Below, in pieces: positions 28,601 to 39,898 of a stretch of 64,000 nt of DNA (its first letter is position 1; every line of letters begins with the position of its first letter). The notes below the pieces were generated by a model. That model was given only the letters and a program-made list of their open reading frames with translations. It was not told the DNA's origin and did no database searches. Source of the stretch: Acridotheres tristis (taxonomy: Eukaryota > Chordata > Aves > Passeriformes > Sturnidae); NCBI GenBank assembly GCA_037013685.1, contig CM072908.1:2245001-2309000 (forward strand), in the 5' to 3' direction. A program made the translations under genes and the position numbers.

Positions 28601-30595
28601 CATTTTCAGTTTGCTCACCTCTCAGTCCAAAGCTCAGCACAAAGAGCTCCCCAGGATCCCTCCAAAGGATCTCAGAGCTCACTGAGAACAATTCTGAAAT
28701 CAAACACCGACCTGGACTGCCCTGACACACCACACACTCAGCTCCAGGCACCGGCAGGAGAAATAATTATAATTCTAATAATCTGTGCAGCTTGAGATGA
28801 GAATTTTTTTTCCACACCTTTGTTTTAATTCGCTGTTATTTGGGCATCTCACACATTTTTATTAAACTGATTTTCAGCTTATTGCACCTTCAGAACAGCA
28901 CGGCCTCCCTTTGTAAGGCTGTAGGAAATATTACTAATGAAATATTACTAATGAAATATTACTAATGAAATATTACTAAATATTAAAGCAAATGCAAATT
29001 CTGCAGAGCCACTGTACTGAGAGTGGTGAATGTTTTCAAGGGACAAATCACTAATTTTACCACATCACTTTCCATAAAAGGGAGCAGGAAAATAACCAGC
29101 AACCCTTGTAGGCTACTTAGAAAATATCTTATTCCATCTAATAAATATTAAAAAAAAAACAACCATCCCCCAAAACGAGTCCACACTGCTGAGCAGCAGG
29201 ACAAAAGCATTGTTAACTTATTTTGAATACTAACAACTTGTAATTTGCATTATCACTACTAAGCTATCAAATGGAAGTATGCTTCAATTTAAAAAAATGA
29301 GAAATATCTCCTTCTTGGAGAGGTTATTAATTTAGGAGTTATAATATAGAAATGTGAAAAGATCTCCTTCTTTAGGGGGTTATTAATTTAGGGTTTCTTA
29401 AATTAGGCAGCACAGATGTAAACACCTCACTGCATTTTGGTGCTGACAGGTGGAGAGAAGCTGTGAGTAACAAATTCTGGAAACATCAAAGGTGTAACTT
29501 AAATTCTCTCACACCTCAATGTTGAGCTGCAAGTCTGAACATCAATACGAAAATTAAGTTTTTGCTACAGGGGTTGCAATATCTGAATTTCCTTGCTGCC
29601 ATTAAGATCTCTCATGTCCATTACTCCTAATTTCCTAAAAAATATTTTAAAAGTTAGTTTCCAAATGTGGCTTAAGTGTGCATCAGCATTTTAGAAATTT
29701 TTATTGCCAGTAAGTGACACAGAGAACTTGAACTCTGTAACTTCCTTCCAAAGCCAGCAGGGTACTACCAAGCAAACAGAAATGTGGAAGTTGCTGCATA
29801 AAAAAATTTGGCTTTTTAAAAGAGATTTACCCTTCTGCCTTCCTCCTCCTCTGAAGGAGAAGCAGCAGAACCTGAATATGCTCTATGGCAAAATATAAAA
29901 GATAAAATCACCTACAGAGCATGCTGGTTTTGGCTGGGGTAGGGTTAATTTTTGTCCCAGCTGCTGTGTGGTGGAGATTTGTTTTTGTTATGGCTTCCAC
30001 AGCAGCCAGGCCTGCTCTGCTTCTCTCTCACCCCACCCCAGCAGAGCCTGCAAAAGCAAATAACGCAGGGTAAGATGTGACCCAGGGAGGGGTTACACAC
30101 AGCCAGTCTGGCAGCTCTTAGGAGGGATCCACTGCTCTTCCTGCTCCCCTTTGCTCAACACACCCCCGTGCTGATGATTCTGACTCTATCCACAAACTTC
30201 AGACACACCTTCAGCCTGACTTCTGTTGGAAAATTAGAACAAAAAGTGTTTAAAACGTGGTTAATCACAAAATACACCGAATGCTAGACCCCGGGCTTTG
30301 TTTTCCAACAGCACACAGAGTTTGTGTCTTTTAAAGTCTTGTCATCCACTAACAAAATACCTTAAAGTTTTGTAATTCTTCTTCCTAACTCCTCTTCCTC
30401 TTTTAATCACGTGTTCTTTCCAACTGCCCTGAACTGGTGAGCCAAGCTGGCTTGGAGCCAGCACAGACATTCCCCTCAAGTTTATTGGCAAACGGGCTGG
30501 TACTGCTGCTCTAACTACGAAAAATGTTAATAAAATGAAACATTTTCCAAATGCAGTTTTGTTACTTCTAAATCAAACTTTAGGGGAGAACAGAC

Positions 30596-30626
<31 letters not shown>

Positions 30627-32027
30627 TACCCCTGCCGCATTCGGCAAACGTCAGTCACACCGGAAGTGATTTATTTCTGCAAAAACACAGGGGAAGGAAA
30701 AGGCCAAACATTAGAAGTAAATTTAACTTTGTCCTTAATGCTCAGCTTTCAGTTAAAACCCAGTTCCAGCCTTATTAGAGGAAAAACAATGTCATGTTTT
30801 CACAGAGCTGCCACAGGTAACATCCGATGCCAAGAGTGAGCGTGAAGTGCATGAAATGCTGTCACAGTAAGATGGCTGCCAGACCTTTATTTTCCATCAT
30901 TTATTCCTTTCAAAGCTTTTATTTTTATTTACACGTAGCACACAGCTTATGCACACTTGTTTTGCTTACTATGCCATCAACGTGTATTTCTAATGTGAAC
31001 GTTTCTTTGCACAACTTTAATAAAATAAACCTGAGCATCCTTATCGTGTTCCTGCAGTGCAAAGGGAAGATTTAGGGACACGATTTCAGGCAGATCAGGT
31101 CTGTCCCAAGCCTCCCATCTCAGCTCTTCAGCCAAGCTGAGAGCACTTGGAAGTGCTAAACAGATTAACACTTATAATCTCAAAAAGACAACCGAATGTT
31201 CTGGTTCTCCTGTGAGAGGAAAGGACTCCCTTTGAGAGCACAGAGTGGCTCAGTCTTCACAGAATGTTAACTTTAAAACCCAACCCATGGGCAGGGACAC
31301 CCTCCACCATCCCAGGCTGCTCCAACCCCCATCCAACCTGGCTCTGGACACTTCCAGGGGTGGGACGGCCACAATCTCCCTGTGCCAGCGTCTCACCACC
31401 CTTTTTACCACACTAAAAACACCTTAACATCTAATCTAAATTTCCCCTCTTTCACCCTGTACCCATTGCTCCTTGTCCTATCACTCCAGCTCCTGACCGA
31501 GAGTCCCTCTCCGGCTTGCCTGTGAGCCCCTTTCAGATGCGTTCAAAAAAAAAAAAAAAAAAGAAAAAGGAAACACAAAAAAAGGGGATATTTAAGGTTC
31601 CACACGCCGAGACACAGGCCTTGCTTTACCCCAGTCCCCAGCCCGTGTTTTCAGTATCGGGGCCACAGCTCCGTCAGGGAGGGCCGGAACCCAGACCGCG
31701 GCCTGTAGCGGGGCGCGGAGGAGGTGAGGTGAAAACGGAGTAAAAAGAGGGGCAAAAATGGCGTACAAACAGGGTGCAAGCGGGGTGAAAAGCAGGTACA
31801 AGCGGGATGAAGGCGAAGTGCTGCTGTCCCACAAGGCCAGGCCTGCCGGGCCCGGGCGCAGGCCCCAAACCACGGCTCCATCCGCGCTTCCCTGACAGCG
31901 GAGCGCCGCCGTCACGGGGGGGGTTGCGGCGGGCAGGCGGCGTTTACCTGAGGATGTTGTGCGCCTCCATGCTGCGGTTCTGGTTGCTGGAGCACACCAC
32001 GGCCACGCGGAGCGGGGCGGACGGCAT
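13566..32027 (-). CDS. SSU72: SSU72, RNA polymerase II CTD Ser5/Ser7 phosphatase (complete, 5 coding exons)
   Basis: SSU72 removes phosphate from Ser5 and Ser7 of the RNA polymerase II C-terminal repeats and works with the 3'-end processing machinery in the nucleus. Coding exons on the minus strand are 31948-32027, 26127-26270, 16527-16666, 14452-14570 and 13566-13667: 585 bp, 194 residues plus stop, the same length as human. Phases join without a gap (2, 2, 1, 0). The catalytic loop CSSNQNRS gives Cys12 and Arg18. The aspartate of VDIQDNHEE falls at residue 143, the known general acid. Sequence is almost identical to human; I see Ala4, Val in KDVFDL and Ile in HVINVD. The start has G at -3 and sits in a CpG island. 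Intron 1 is about 5.7 kb and intron 2 about 9.5 kb. Orientation and neighbours match human 1p36.33. Identification is secure. Confidence 0.98.
13668..14451 (-). other. SSU72: SSU72 intron 4
   Basis: 784 bp with canonical ends (TGT|GTAAGT, CTTGCAG). No repeat or exon recognised. Confidence 0.85.
14452..14570 (-). CDS. SSU72: SSU72 exon 4
   Basis: 119 bp, acceptor TGAAATAG, donor TGT|GTAAGT. Encodes LNSREQETCQPVHV then NVDIQDNHEEATLG; Asp143 is the predicted general acid. Confidence 0.97.
14571..16526 (-). other. SSU72: SSU72 intron 3
   Basis: About 2 kb. Contains a pentanucleotide GAGCT repeat at about 16006-16062. Nothing else recognised. Confidence 0.8.
16006..16062. repeat. (GAGCT)n pentanucleotide repeat
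   Basis: About eight GAGCT units followed by CCCAGCTGA variants, in SSU72 intron 3. Confidence 0.93.
16527..16666 (-). CDS. SSU72: SSU72 exon 3
   Basis: 140 bp, acceptor GACTTCAG, donor GAAG|GTAAGG. Encodes YTQNGILHMLDRNKRIKP through EERVYDQVVE. Confidence 0.97.
18757..18775. repeat. (ATT)n microsatellite
   Basis: Six ATT units, in SSU72 intron 2. Confidence 0.93.
19685..19790 (+). mobile_element. CR1 LINE 3' fragment (degraded)
   Basis: Matches the avian CR1 3' region pattern: GGCTGGATGGAGCCCTGAG, then TGGAGAGGGGTG and AAGTCCCTTCCAAACCA. Family assignment is from memory of the CR1 consensus. Confidence 0.7.
20315..20665 (+). repeat. About 175-bp tandem duplication
   Basis: Two diverged copies (about 20315-20490 and 20491-20665) share GGAATTGAAACTG, CAAATGGAAACAGAGCAGG and ATTAGGAAAAAATTCC. 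The second copy runs directly into the CR1 3' end. Confidence 0.85.
20630..20860 (+). mobile_element. CR1 LINE 3' end
   Basis: Contains the classic CR1 3' succession: ATTAGGAAAAAATTCCTT, GGCACAGGTTACCCAGAG, CAGGCTGGATGGGGCTTGG and AAGGTCCTTTCCAACCCAA. 5'-truncated, as usual for CR1. Confidence 0.92.
25726..25807 (-). other. Candidate cryptic cassette exon in SSU72 intron 2
   Basis: An 82-bp segment lies between a pyrimidine-rich acceptor (GGATCCTTCTCAG) and a strong donor (TGCCAG|GTAAGG), inside a 162-codon minus-strand open frame (25373-25861). Spliced after exon 2 it stays open for 27 codons but puts exon 3 out of frame. Speculative. Confidence 0.25.
26127..26270 (-). CDS. SSU72: SSU72 exon 2
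   Basis: 144 bp from the acceptor CTTTCAG to a weak donor GAACT|GTATCC. Encodes KRGFSVRSFGTGTHVKL through YNDLLRKDKEL. The donor is inferred because only this split restores the conserved ELYTQNG junction with exon 3. Confidence 0.96.
28928..28980. repeat. 14-bp tandem repeat, about 4 copies
   Basis: Repeated GAAATATTACTAAT units in SSU72 intron 1. Confidence 0.92.
31265..31530 (-). mobile_element. CR1 LINE 3' fragment, minus orientation
   Basis: Reads as reverse-complement CR1: GGGCAGGGACACCCTCCACC, CAGGCTGCTCCAACCCCCAT, TGTGCCAGCGTCTCACCACC and CTCCTTGTCCTATCACTCC. It ends about 420 bp from SSU72 exon 1, just outside the CpG island. Confidence 0.92.
31948..32027 (-). CDS. SSU72: SSU72 exon 1 (coding part)
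   Basis: Encodes MPSAPLRVAVVCSSNQNRS and on to HNIL, including the CX5R phosphatase loop (Cys12, Arg18). The donor is CTCAG|GTAAAC at 31948/31947 and the exon ends in phase 2. Confidence 0.97.
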
Positions 32028-32137
32028 GGCGGGCACGGCGCTGAGGGCTGCCCGTGCCTTCCTTTCCTCCCTCCCGGCCGCCGCCGCCGCTCCTACTGCT
32101 GCTTCTACTGCTGCTGCTGCTTCTACTGCTGCTCCAC

Positions 32138-32148
32138 AAAATGGCGGC
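32138..32148 (+). promoter_or_regulatory. Candidate YY1 site (AAAATGGCGGC)
   Basis: Matches the YY1 consensus AAnATGGCGGC; on the SSU72 strand it reads GCCGCCATTTT, about 110 bp upstream of the ATG. Such elements commonly sit just past the start site of housekeeping promoters. Confidence 0.55.
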
Positions 32149-32329
32149 GGCAGCGCGGCGGGCGGGGACGGGACGTGTCAGCAGGGCCCCGCCGCGGCCA
32201 ACCGCGACACGGCCCGGGGGAGGCGGAGCGGCCGCGGCCGCCGTGAGGGGAGGGCCGGGAGAAGGGGCCGGAGCGGGCCGGGTGAGGGCGGGCGGAGCGC
32301 GAATGGCCGGTGGGTTCTGGGAAACGGCA

Positions 32330-34200
32330 GGCGCAGCGTGGAGGGAGGAGCCGGTGCCGCTTCAAGCCGAGTTTTGGGCGATTAATAATATAAAATAAAG
32401 CTATGGAGGTGTTGGTGCTCTGAGGAGAAGTTTTATGATCAGCGTGAGGGCTTGTTCAGCCTGGGGGGAGAAGGTAGTGCCGCCTCAGCCCGAGATTTGG
32501 GCGATAAATAATATTTTTTAAAAGCCATGGAGGTGTTGGTGCTCTGAGGAAAAGCTTTATGAGGAGCAGCGTGGAGGGAGGAGCCGGTGCCGCCTCAACC
32601 CGAGTTTTGGGCGATTAATAATATAAAATAAAGCTATGGAGGTGTTGGTGCTCTGAGGAGAAGTTTTATGATCAGCGTGAGGGCTTGTTCAGCCTGGGGG
32701 GAGAAGGTAGTGCCGCTTCAGCCCGAGATTTGGGCGATAAATAATATTTTTAAAATGCCATGGAGGTGTTGGTGCTCTGAGGAGAAGCTTTATGAGGAGC
32801 GTGAGGGCTTGTTCAGCCTGGGGGGAGAAGGTAGTGCCGCTTCAGCCCGAGATTTGGGCGATAAATAATATTTTTTAAAAGCCATGGAGGTGTTGGTGCT
32901 CTGAGGAGTAGCTTTAGGAAGAGCAGCGTGGAGGGAGAAGGTAGTGCCGCCTCAGCCCGAGATTTGGGCGATAAATAATATTTTTTAAAAGCCATGGAGG
33001 TGTTGGTGCTCTGAGGAGAAGCTTTTTGAGGAGCAGCGTGGAGGGAGGAAGGTAGTGCCGCCTCAACCCGAGATTTGGGCGATAAATAATATTTTTAAAA
33101 TGCCATGGAGGTGTTGGTGCTCTGAGGAGAAGCTTTATGAGGAGCGTGAGGGCTTGTTCAGCCTGGGGGGAGAAGGTAGTGCCGCTTCAACCCGAGTTTT
33201 GGGTGATAAATATTTTTAAAATGCCATGGAAGTGTTGGTGCTCTGAGGAGCAGCTTTATGAGGAGCAGCGTGGAGGGAGAAGGTAGTGCCGCCTCAGCCC
33301 GAGATTTGGGCGATAAATAATATTTTTTAAAAGCCATGGAAGTGTTGGTGCTCTGAGGAGAAGCTTTTTGAGGAGCAGCGTGGAGGGAGGAAGGTAGTGC
33401 CGCCTCAACCCGAGATTTGGGCAATAAATAATATTTTTAAAATGCCATGGAGGTGTTGGTGCTCTGCGGAGAAGCTTTATGAGGAGCGTGAGGGCTTGTT
33501 CAGCCTGGGGGGAGAAGGTAGTGCCGCTTCAACCCGAGTTTTGGGTGATAAATATTTTTAAAATGCCATGGAAGTGTTGGTGCTCTGAGGAGTAGCTTTA
33601 TGAGGAGCAGCGTGGAGGGAGAAGGTAGTGCCGCCTCAACCCGAGATTTGGGCGATAAATAATATTTTCAAAAAGCCATGGAGGTGTTGGTGCTTAGAGG
33701 AGAAGCTTTATAGTGTGAGGGCTTGTTCAGCCTGGGGGGGAGAAGGTAGTGCCGCTTCAACCCGAGTTTTGGGCGATAAATAATATAAAATAAAGCTATG
33801 GAGGTGTTGGTGCTCAGAGGAGAATTGTGTGAGGGCTGGTTCAGCGTGGAGGGAGAGGGTTGTGCTGCCTCAGCCCGAGTATTGATGGTAAATAATATTA
33901 AAAAAAGCTATGGAAGTGTTGGTAGGAGAAGCTTTATGGCGTGAGGGCTTGTTCAGCGTGGAGGAAGAAGGTAGTGCCACCTCAGGCCGAGTTTTGGGCG
34001 ATAAATAATATTTTTAAAATGCCATGGAAGTGTTGGTGCTCTGAGGAGAAGCTTTTTGAGGAGCAGCGTGGAGGGAGAAGGTTGTGCCGCCTCAGCCCGA
34101 ATATTGATGGTAAATAATATTAAAAAAAGCTATGGAGGTGTTGGTGCTCAGAAGAGAAGCTTTATGAGGAGCGTGAGGGCTTGTTCAGCGTGGAGGGGAC
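32330..34200. repeat. About 115-bp tandem array, 16 copies, upstream of SSU72
   Basis: ATGGAGGTGTTGGTGCTCTG or close variants occur at about 32403, 32527, 32636, 32760, 32884, 32994, 33105, 33226, 33336, 33447, 33568, 33678, 33798, 33910, 34024 and 34132. Spacing is 108-124 bp. Each unit also carries GCCGCCTCAACCCGAG and GGGCGATAAATAATAT. Two sub-types differ in whether they contain GTGAGGGCTTGTTCAGCC, and they partly alternate. The array starts about 300 bp upstream of the SSU72 ATG. Confidence 0.96.
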
Positions 34201-34855
34201 TGAGGGGAGATGTTGCAGCCCAGAAATCTGAGGTTTTTGAGCTTTCTGTGCTTTCAGGCACAGACCCTCTGGAAAACGCTGCTTTTGACCTGAGACCTTG
34301 GGGACGACTTCTAAATATGAGTGGTGAAGTAAAAATCACGAGTGTGCAGTGAATTAGTAGTGTGTGTTTTCACAGGGTGCTGAATTTTAAATTTGAAGTT
34401 TTTATATTATAGAAATAGGTATGGGACAACATGGAAGTTTTTAAGCGTTGTCTCTTTGTTCATTTCTTCCTTCTTCATGGTTTTCAAGTAGTAGTTTCTG
34501 GTTGATCAGTCAGTGTCACTCTAAGGGTGATGGGAATCTAGATTTTGAGTCAAAAGTATAAATAATATAGGTGTTAATTCTCTATTGGATTGTTTAGCCT
34601 TAAAAAACCTTTTAGCAGTTGCATCTGTAGCCATTTCTCCTCACTTCTAGCAAGGAGCTGGAAGTGCTGTCGTACTCTCTGTACTTTCTGATAAGATAAA
34701 ATAAACATCCAAACACGAAAAAATACTGTTTCGAGTCGTGTTTCTGTTAATCCTGGCTCTAAAGAAAGACAGGCGAGACTGATAACAAACCACTAATTAA
34801 GTTGTGCAAAGCCCCCACGCTGATAACAGGGAGACCTCATGGCCATGCTTAACTT

Positions 34856-35110
34856 TGTGAGGGGAAGAGGAGGGACAGGCTCTGATCTCTGTGGTGAGCA
34901 GGGAATGGCTCTGGGCCAGGGCAGGTTTAGGTTGGATTTTGGGAAAGATTCTTCCCCCAGAGGGTGTTGGGGCAATGACCAGGATCCCCAGGGAATGGGC
35001 AAAGCCACAAGAACTCCAGGAAGGTTTGGACAGAGTGGGATTGGTGAGGGTTTGGACTCAGATCCTTGTGGGTCTCTTCCAGCTCAGGATGTTCTGTGGT
35101 TCTAAAGCTT
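34856..35110 (+). mobile_element. CR1 LINE 3' end
   Basis: CR1 pattern: GACAGGCTCTGATCTCTGTG, GGTTTAGGTTGGATTTTGGG, CTTCCCCCAGAGGGTG, then GGTCTCTTCCAGCTCAGGAT and a TTCTGTGGTTCT terminus. Confidence 0.9.
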
Positions 35111-35151
35111 CTCCCTCACCTCATCCAGGGAAAGGAACGGAGCTGGGGAAG

Positions 35152-36313
35152 TGTCTTAGGTTGTAATACAGGATGTGACCAAAAGTTTGTGTTGTATCAC
35201 CATCTGTTGAAATGAGCTGGGGCAGGGATCCTGATCTCTGTGGGAGATATTCTCTGCTAATGGGCCATTTGATAAAATCCAGGTGTGGCAGTGTTCTTTA
35301 TCTTCCCCACAGCCCATCCTCCCTCCAGGAGATCTCTCCTGTTAATGGCCCATTGAGTCCCACTGAATGACTGATAAAATTACATTATTGTCTTAGGTTC
35401 CAATACAGGATGTGACCAAAAGTTTGTGTTCTATCATCTAATAAACCCAGCTGGGACAGAGCTCTTTATCTTTCCCACAGCCCATCCTCCCCCCAGGAGA
35501 TCTCTCCTGTTCATGGCCATGCAGTCCCAGGCCATGGCTGATCAAATTCCATCATTGTCTTAGGTTCCAATACAGGATGAGACTAAAGGTTTGTATTCTG
35601 TCACCATCTGTTAAAGCAGGTGTGGCAGTGATCCTGATCTCTGGGGGAGATTATCTCCTGTTAATGGGGTAGCTGTTAAAAATCAGGTGAGACAATGTTC
35701 TTTATCTCCTGTTCATGTTCCAGCTGTTCACCCAGCTGTTGCAGTGTTCTTTCTCTTCCCCACAGCCCATCCTCCCTCCAGGAGATCTCTCCTGTCCATG
35801 GCCATGCAGTTCCAGGGCAGGGCTGATCAAATTCCATCATCCCATGGGGAGATGCTCCAGCCAAGGGCAGGAGCCAAGAATTTCCTACCCAGATCAAAGC
35901 TGATATTTGGAATACCAAAGCAGCCCTTGCTCACTGGATTTCAGAGGAAAACCAGAGCCTTCCACATCATCCCTGGAGCTTTGGAGGAAAAGTGCACCTT
36001 GTGCAGGAGCCCTGCTCCAGCAGAACCACATCTGTCACTGCAGGATTGCAGCCACCATAGAATGGGACTGCACTAAGCCCTGACTGACTGACGGGGGGTC
36101 AGGTTGTGTTCTGACTCTCAGTGGTTTTGTTTTTTGTAATACTGCATTTCTATTATCCTAGTAAAGAACTGTTATTCCTATTCCCATATCTTTGCCTGAG
36201 AGCCCCTTAATTTCAAAAATATAATAATCTGGAGGGAGGGGGTTTACATTCTCCATTTTTAAAAAAGAGGCTCCTGCCTTTCTTGGCAGACACCTGTCTT
36301 TTAAACCAAGACA
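35152..36313 (+). mobile_element. Solo LTR of an endogenous retrovirus (probably ERVL class)
   Basis: Begins TGTCTTAGG and ends CCAAGACA, near-perfect terminal inverted repeats of LTR type (TG...CA). It is flanked by a perfect 5-bp duplication GGAAG at 35147-35151 and 36314-36318. Near the 3' end it has a pyrimidine-rich segment and the phrase TTGCCTGAGAGCCCCTTAA that I associate with passerine LTRs. It is 1162 bp long with three internal sub-repeats starting near 35157, 35394 and 35562 (CTTAGGTTCCAATACAGGAT type). No internal retroviral sequence is adjacent, so it is a recombined solo LTR. The 5-bp duplication favours ERVL. Confidence 0.88.
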
Positions 36314-36339
36314 GGAAGTGTTTGGAGCCCCAGGAGGAG

Positions 36340-36600
36340 CTGGGAAAGCTGGGGAAAAAAAAACCTCTTTTTCCTGGAGAAAAGGAGGCTCAGAGGGGAC
36401 CTTGTGGCTTTACAAAACTCCCTGACAGGAGGAGACAGCCAGGGGGGATCGGGATTTCTCCCAGGGAACAGGGACAGGATGAGAGGAAACGACCCCAATT
36501 GCACCAGAGGATGTTCAGGTTGAACATTAGGAAAATTTCATCACATAAAAAGAAATCGAGGCCTCAAGCGCTCCCAACACAAAACATCCATTCAGCGCCA
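36340..36600 (+). mobile_element. CR1 LINE fragment
   Basis: CR1 pattern: GGAGGCTCAGAGGGGACCTT, CAAAACTCCCTGACAGGAGG, then TTCAGGTTGAACATTAGGAA. It lies directly 3' of the solo LTR. Confidence 0.9.
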
Positions 36601-39600
36601 ATCCCTGAATCTTGCTGCCTCTCCGGGCTGTGGAATTAAAAAGCATCACTGGTCAGAAAAGCAGATTTTTAGGACAATTCCGCCTGTGTTTGGCAGTAGA
36701 TGGCAGCCGAGTGCCGCGGCGGGGCTGGGAGATGCCGAGGGGCAGCGTTTGGATGCAGGATTTGAGTCACGCCGAGAAGAGAACCGGGCTGACCCCCTGG
36801 ATAATCCCAGTCTGTGCCCAGCGGCATCCGCAGCCAGCAGAACGCCAACAGATGGTTGGTGTTGGGATTAATCATGGAATTCTGCATTTCAGGAGGAAAC
36901 GCTCGCGTTTTTACTGCAAACTGCACAAATTAGAACGGCCCAAACTAGGAATTATTTATGTACCCACCTCTGAAACCACACGCTGCTTTCAGAATTGTTT
37001 TCTTGCATGCAGGTCAAAATTATCACGGTGTTCCTTACTCAGCCCAGCTCAATCTCATTTTTCTCTTTGTGTTTTTTCCCCCTTTTCTATCTCATAATGC
37101 TTTTCCACTTCGGTATCCTTGCACCATTTCAATGGCAGGAGGAGGTAACGGAGCAGGAGAAATACTGGAGATAAACCAGGACATCAAAGGAACAAATCTA
37201 TTCCTCAGCCCAGCTGAACTTCACTAGTGAGGTAGGAGTCTCTTCTCAGAGCTTCCTAAAAATATTCTCATTGATATTTTTTTCCCTCTGTGCTTTCTGA
37301 GGAATTTTTCCCCATTATCACCACAGCACTTCCAGCAGAGCCTTTTCCTGACATTCAGCACCTGCTCTCACAGCCACCATTCTCCTCTCCTCCCTCCATG
37401 TAAAACCTCTCCTTCTCGCTTATATTTTCTATAAAAATAAAGCTTTTCTCATCATTCCCCCAACTCTAACAAAGAAATCTTTCCTCTTTCCCCTTTCCTC
37501 ATGCAGCCCTTTTGTCACCCAGCATTTCCCACCTAAACATGTCCCCTCAGCACTTCCCTACCCCTGCCTGCAAAAACTTCTTTCCTTGGGTCTCCTCTCA
37601 GCCGTTCCTATCCCTGCCCATCATCTTCTTAATTCTTATTCTTCAAATAATAAGATCTGGTCAGGGAATTACCAGAGATGCAATGACCAGACCTGTGCTG
37701 AAGCAACATCAGTCTCAGGGTGGTTTTGCTCAGGTTAAAACTGCCAAAAAACCCCATCCAAACATCCCTGCTGTAATTCCAAAGCTTTCCCCAGGAATGT
37801 GATGCTGTTACCTGCCTCCTTTCCTCCTTCCAGCCCACCATTCTTTTGGAACATGCTGATGAAACACAGCAGCAGTTTGCAGCCTCATAAAACTGAAACT
37901 CCAGGTCTCCATGGAAGCAAAATCCCAGCTTTTGCCTGCACCTCCAAATAAAGCCAGGCAGCCTTTTCCATTTACAGCCCACAAAAAAATATCAGAATGC
38001 AATTAGGAGAGATTCTTTGCCTGAGGCACAGACTGTTTCCTCCAGGAGACTCAAAGCTGGGGTCAAGCTGGGCTTTGAGCTGCTCATATTTAAGCAGTTG
38101 TTTTCCTCACATTTTAACACAGGGCAAGGGAAAAGCAGCTTGTTAATGAGCATATCATTCTCCATTTTAACTCCTGGATGTGGCCTGATATTTGTACTGG
38201 AAATCACTGGGTAAATGCAGGATAATAGAACACCTAAGAAGGCACCACATGGATTTTTTAATAGCAGGTATTTGTATAATAACATGGAGAATGTGTAGTT
38301 GCCTTAGGAGCTATTTCCACTTTTTCCCAAAGCAGCTTCTTGGCAGTTATAAATCAGCATTCTGCCACTTCTTTATTGCTGCCTGGACAGGCCAGGATGG
38401 ATTATCACTCCACAAACTACTCTGCACCTTTTGGGAATTGCTGCAAAGCCTGGAGAAAGCTTTAACTGTGCAGTCTCACTAAGGCTTGTGGCAGCTGAAT
38501 TAGTACCAAGCCTCTGTAAATGTAATTTTCCCTTTTATTATCACCAGAAGTGTCTACATTTATGGTGGAGGAAATTTTTATAGTGATAGAAAGAAAAAAT
38601 ATGGTTATCAATGGGTCAATAGGTATTTTGCTTAATGTCACACAAATTCAAACAGGGAATACTCTGATTTTCTTTTCCACAAACCCAGATGTGTTCAATT
38701 AAATCTTAATCCATTGAAAATGAATGAGGAACTGAGATATTCTTTCCCACATCCCATTTATAATGCATGGAAAAGGCAAAAAAAAAAGAAAATAATCTTT
38801 TAGAAAATTGCAGATTTTCTTCTATCAGGATTTATATTCTTCTTTTGCCTTCTGCCCAGGATGCTGCTGCAATGCAATCCCCAGAGAGTGATGAATAAAA
38901 ATGTGAAATTTCTACAAAAACATCTCTTTAATGTCTTCTAGGTGCTGTTTTAGCATCCATTATTACCTGCAGAGGTGTCTTACTGAAGGCAGTCACATTC
39001 AAAACTGGAAATTAAATTTCCATTTCCTCAGACTTACATCAGTGTTACCACCTGAATGACCCAGTTATCTACAGTCCAAACCTCCAGTAAATAAAATCAA
39101 GTATTCAGAGAATAAATCCCTTCCCATTAATGCTGTCATAATTGTACAGTAGGCAATGGAATATCATTATGATCACTTTGGGCAGACTCACTTTGAGTCA
39201 AGCAAGATCTTGAACCTTTAAATATTTACGAAATTTCCATTTCTTTTCATTATCCTCTTAATTTATTTTAAGTTCAATGCCGAGGTGGTACAAGGCTCAT
39301 TGTTTATACAGCTGGTTTTCACATCTGGCAGTTCATGACAAGATGAGGAACAGAACAGTGACATTGGTTGACAAAAGGTGACAGAGATGGACAAAATCCA
39401 ATGTGCTGAACTGGCTACAGCAAAGGCTGACTTGAAACCTTCAAAAGACCAAAATTTGTCTTTATGTTCTTAAAAATTCCCTTTTCTTCCAGCAGTTGAC
39501 CTCCTTAGGGATAAAAACCCCAAAATGATGGCACCGATGAGTTAAATCAGGTACACAGGCAAGGTAACAAACACAGAACACTCGAATGGAGTCAGCTGCA

Positions 39601-39898
39601 CGGGGGAAATGCAAACACAGCAGGAACAAGGAAGGAAAAGGTGTTTCTGCCTGATGAAATGCAGACCTTCACTTCCTCAGCCTCTCCCCAAGTTCTTGAA
39701 GGGATTATGTTCAGTACAAATACTGTGTGTTATTAAGGATTCCACACACTTTCTAAATTTACCCTCTACCACCAAGTTTAAACTTCACAAACAAGCAAAC
39801 AGGTCGTTCACCAGTGCTAAACATTTACACAAACTGATCACACGTCAACCTGACATGTTTTAACAACAATTCCTTTACAGCAGAGCCTTTCCCCTACC

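Larger units (their letters stand above)
26271..31947 (-). other. SSU72: SSU72 intron 1
   Basis: About 5.7 kb, AT-rich. Holds a 14-bp short tandem repeat at 28928-28980, a minus-strand CR1 piece at 31265-31530 and a possible degraded interspersed repeat around 29925-30160 (contains GCTGGTTTTGGCTGGGGTAG). No exon recognised. Confidence 0.75.
31650..32350 (-). promoter_or_regulatory. SSU72: SSU72 CpG-island promoter and 5' UTR
   Basis: A CpG-rich block surrounds exon 1. Upstream of the ATG on the minus strand are a CAG/CTG-rich tract (about 32090-32135) and a perfect YY1-type element (32138-32148). No TATA box was seen, consistent with a housekeeping gene. Confidence 0.75.
34201..39880. other. 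Intergenic between SSU72 and FNDC10
   Basis: No exon recognised. Holds CR1 pieces at 34856-35110 and 36340-36600 and a solo LTR between them. From 36.6 to 39.9 kb I see only unique AT-moderate DNA. Confidence 0.65.
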
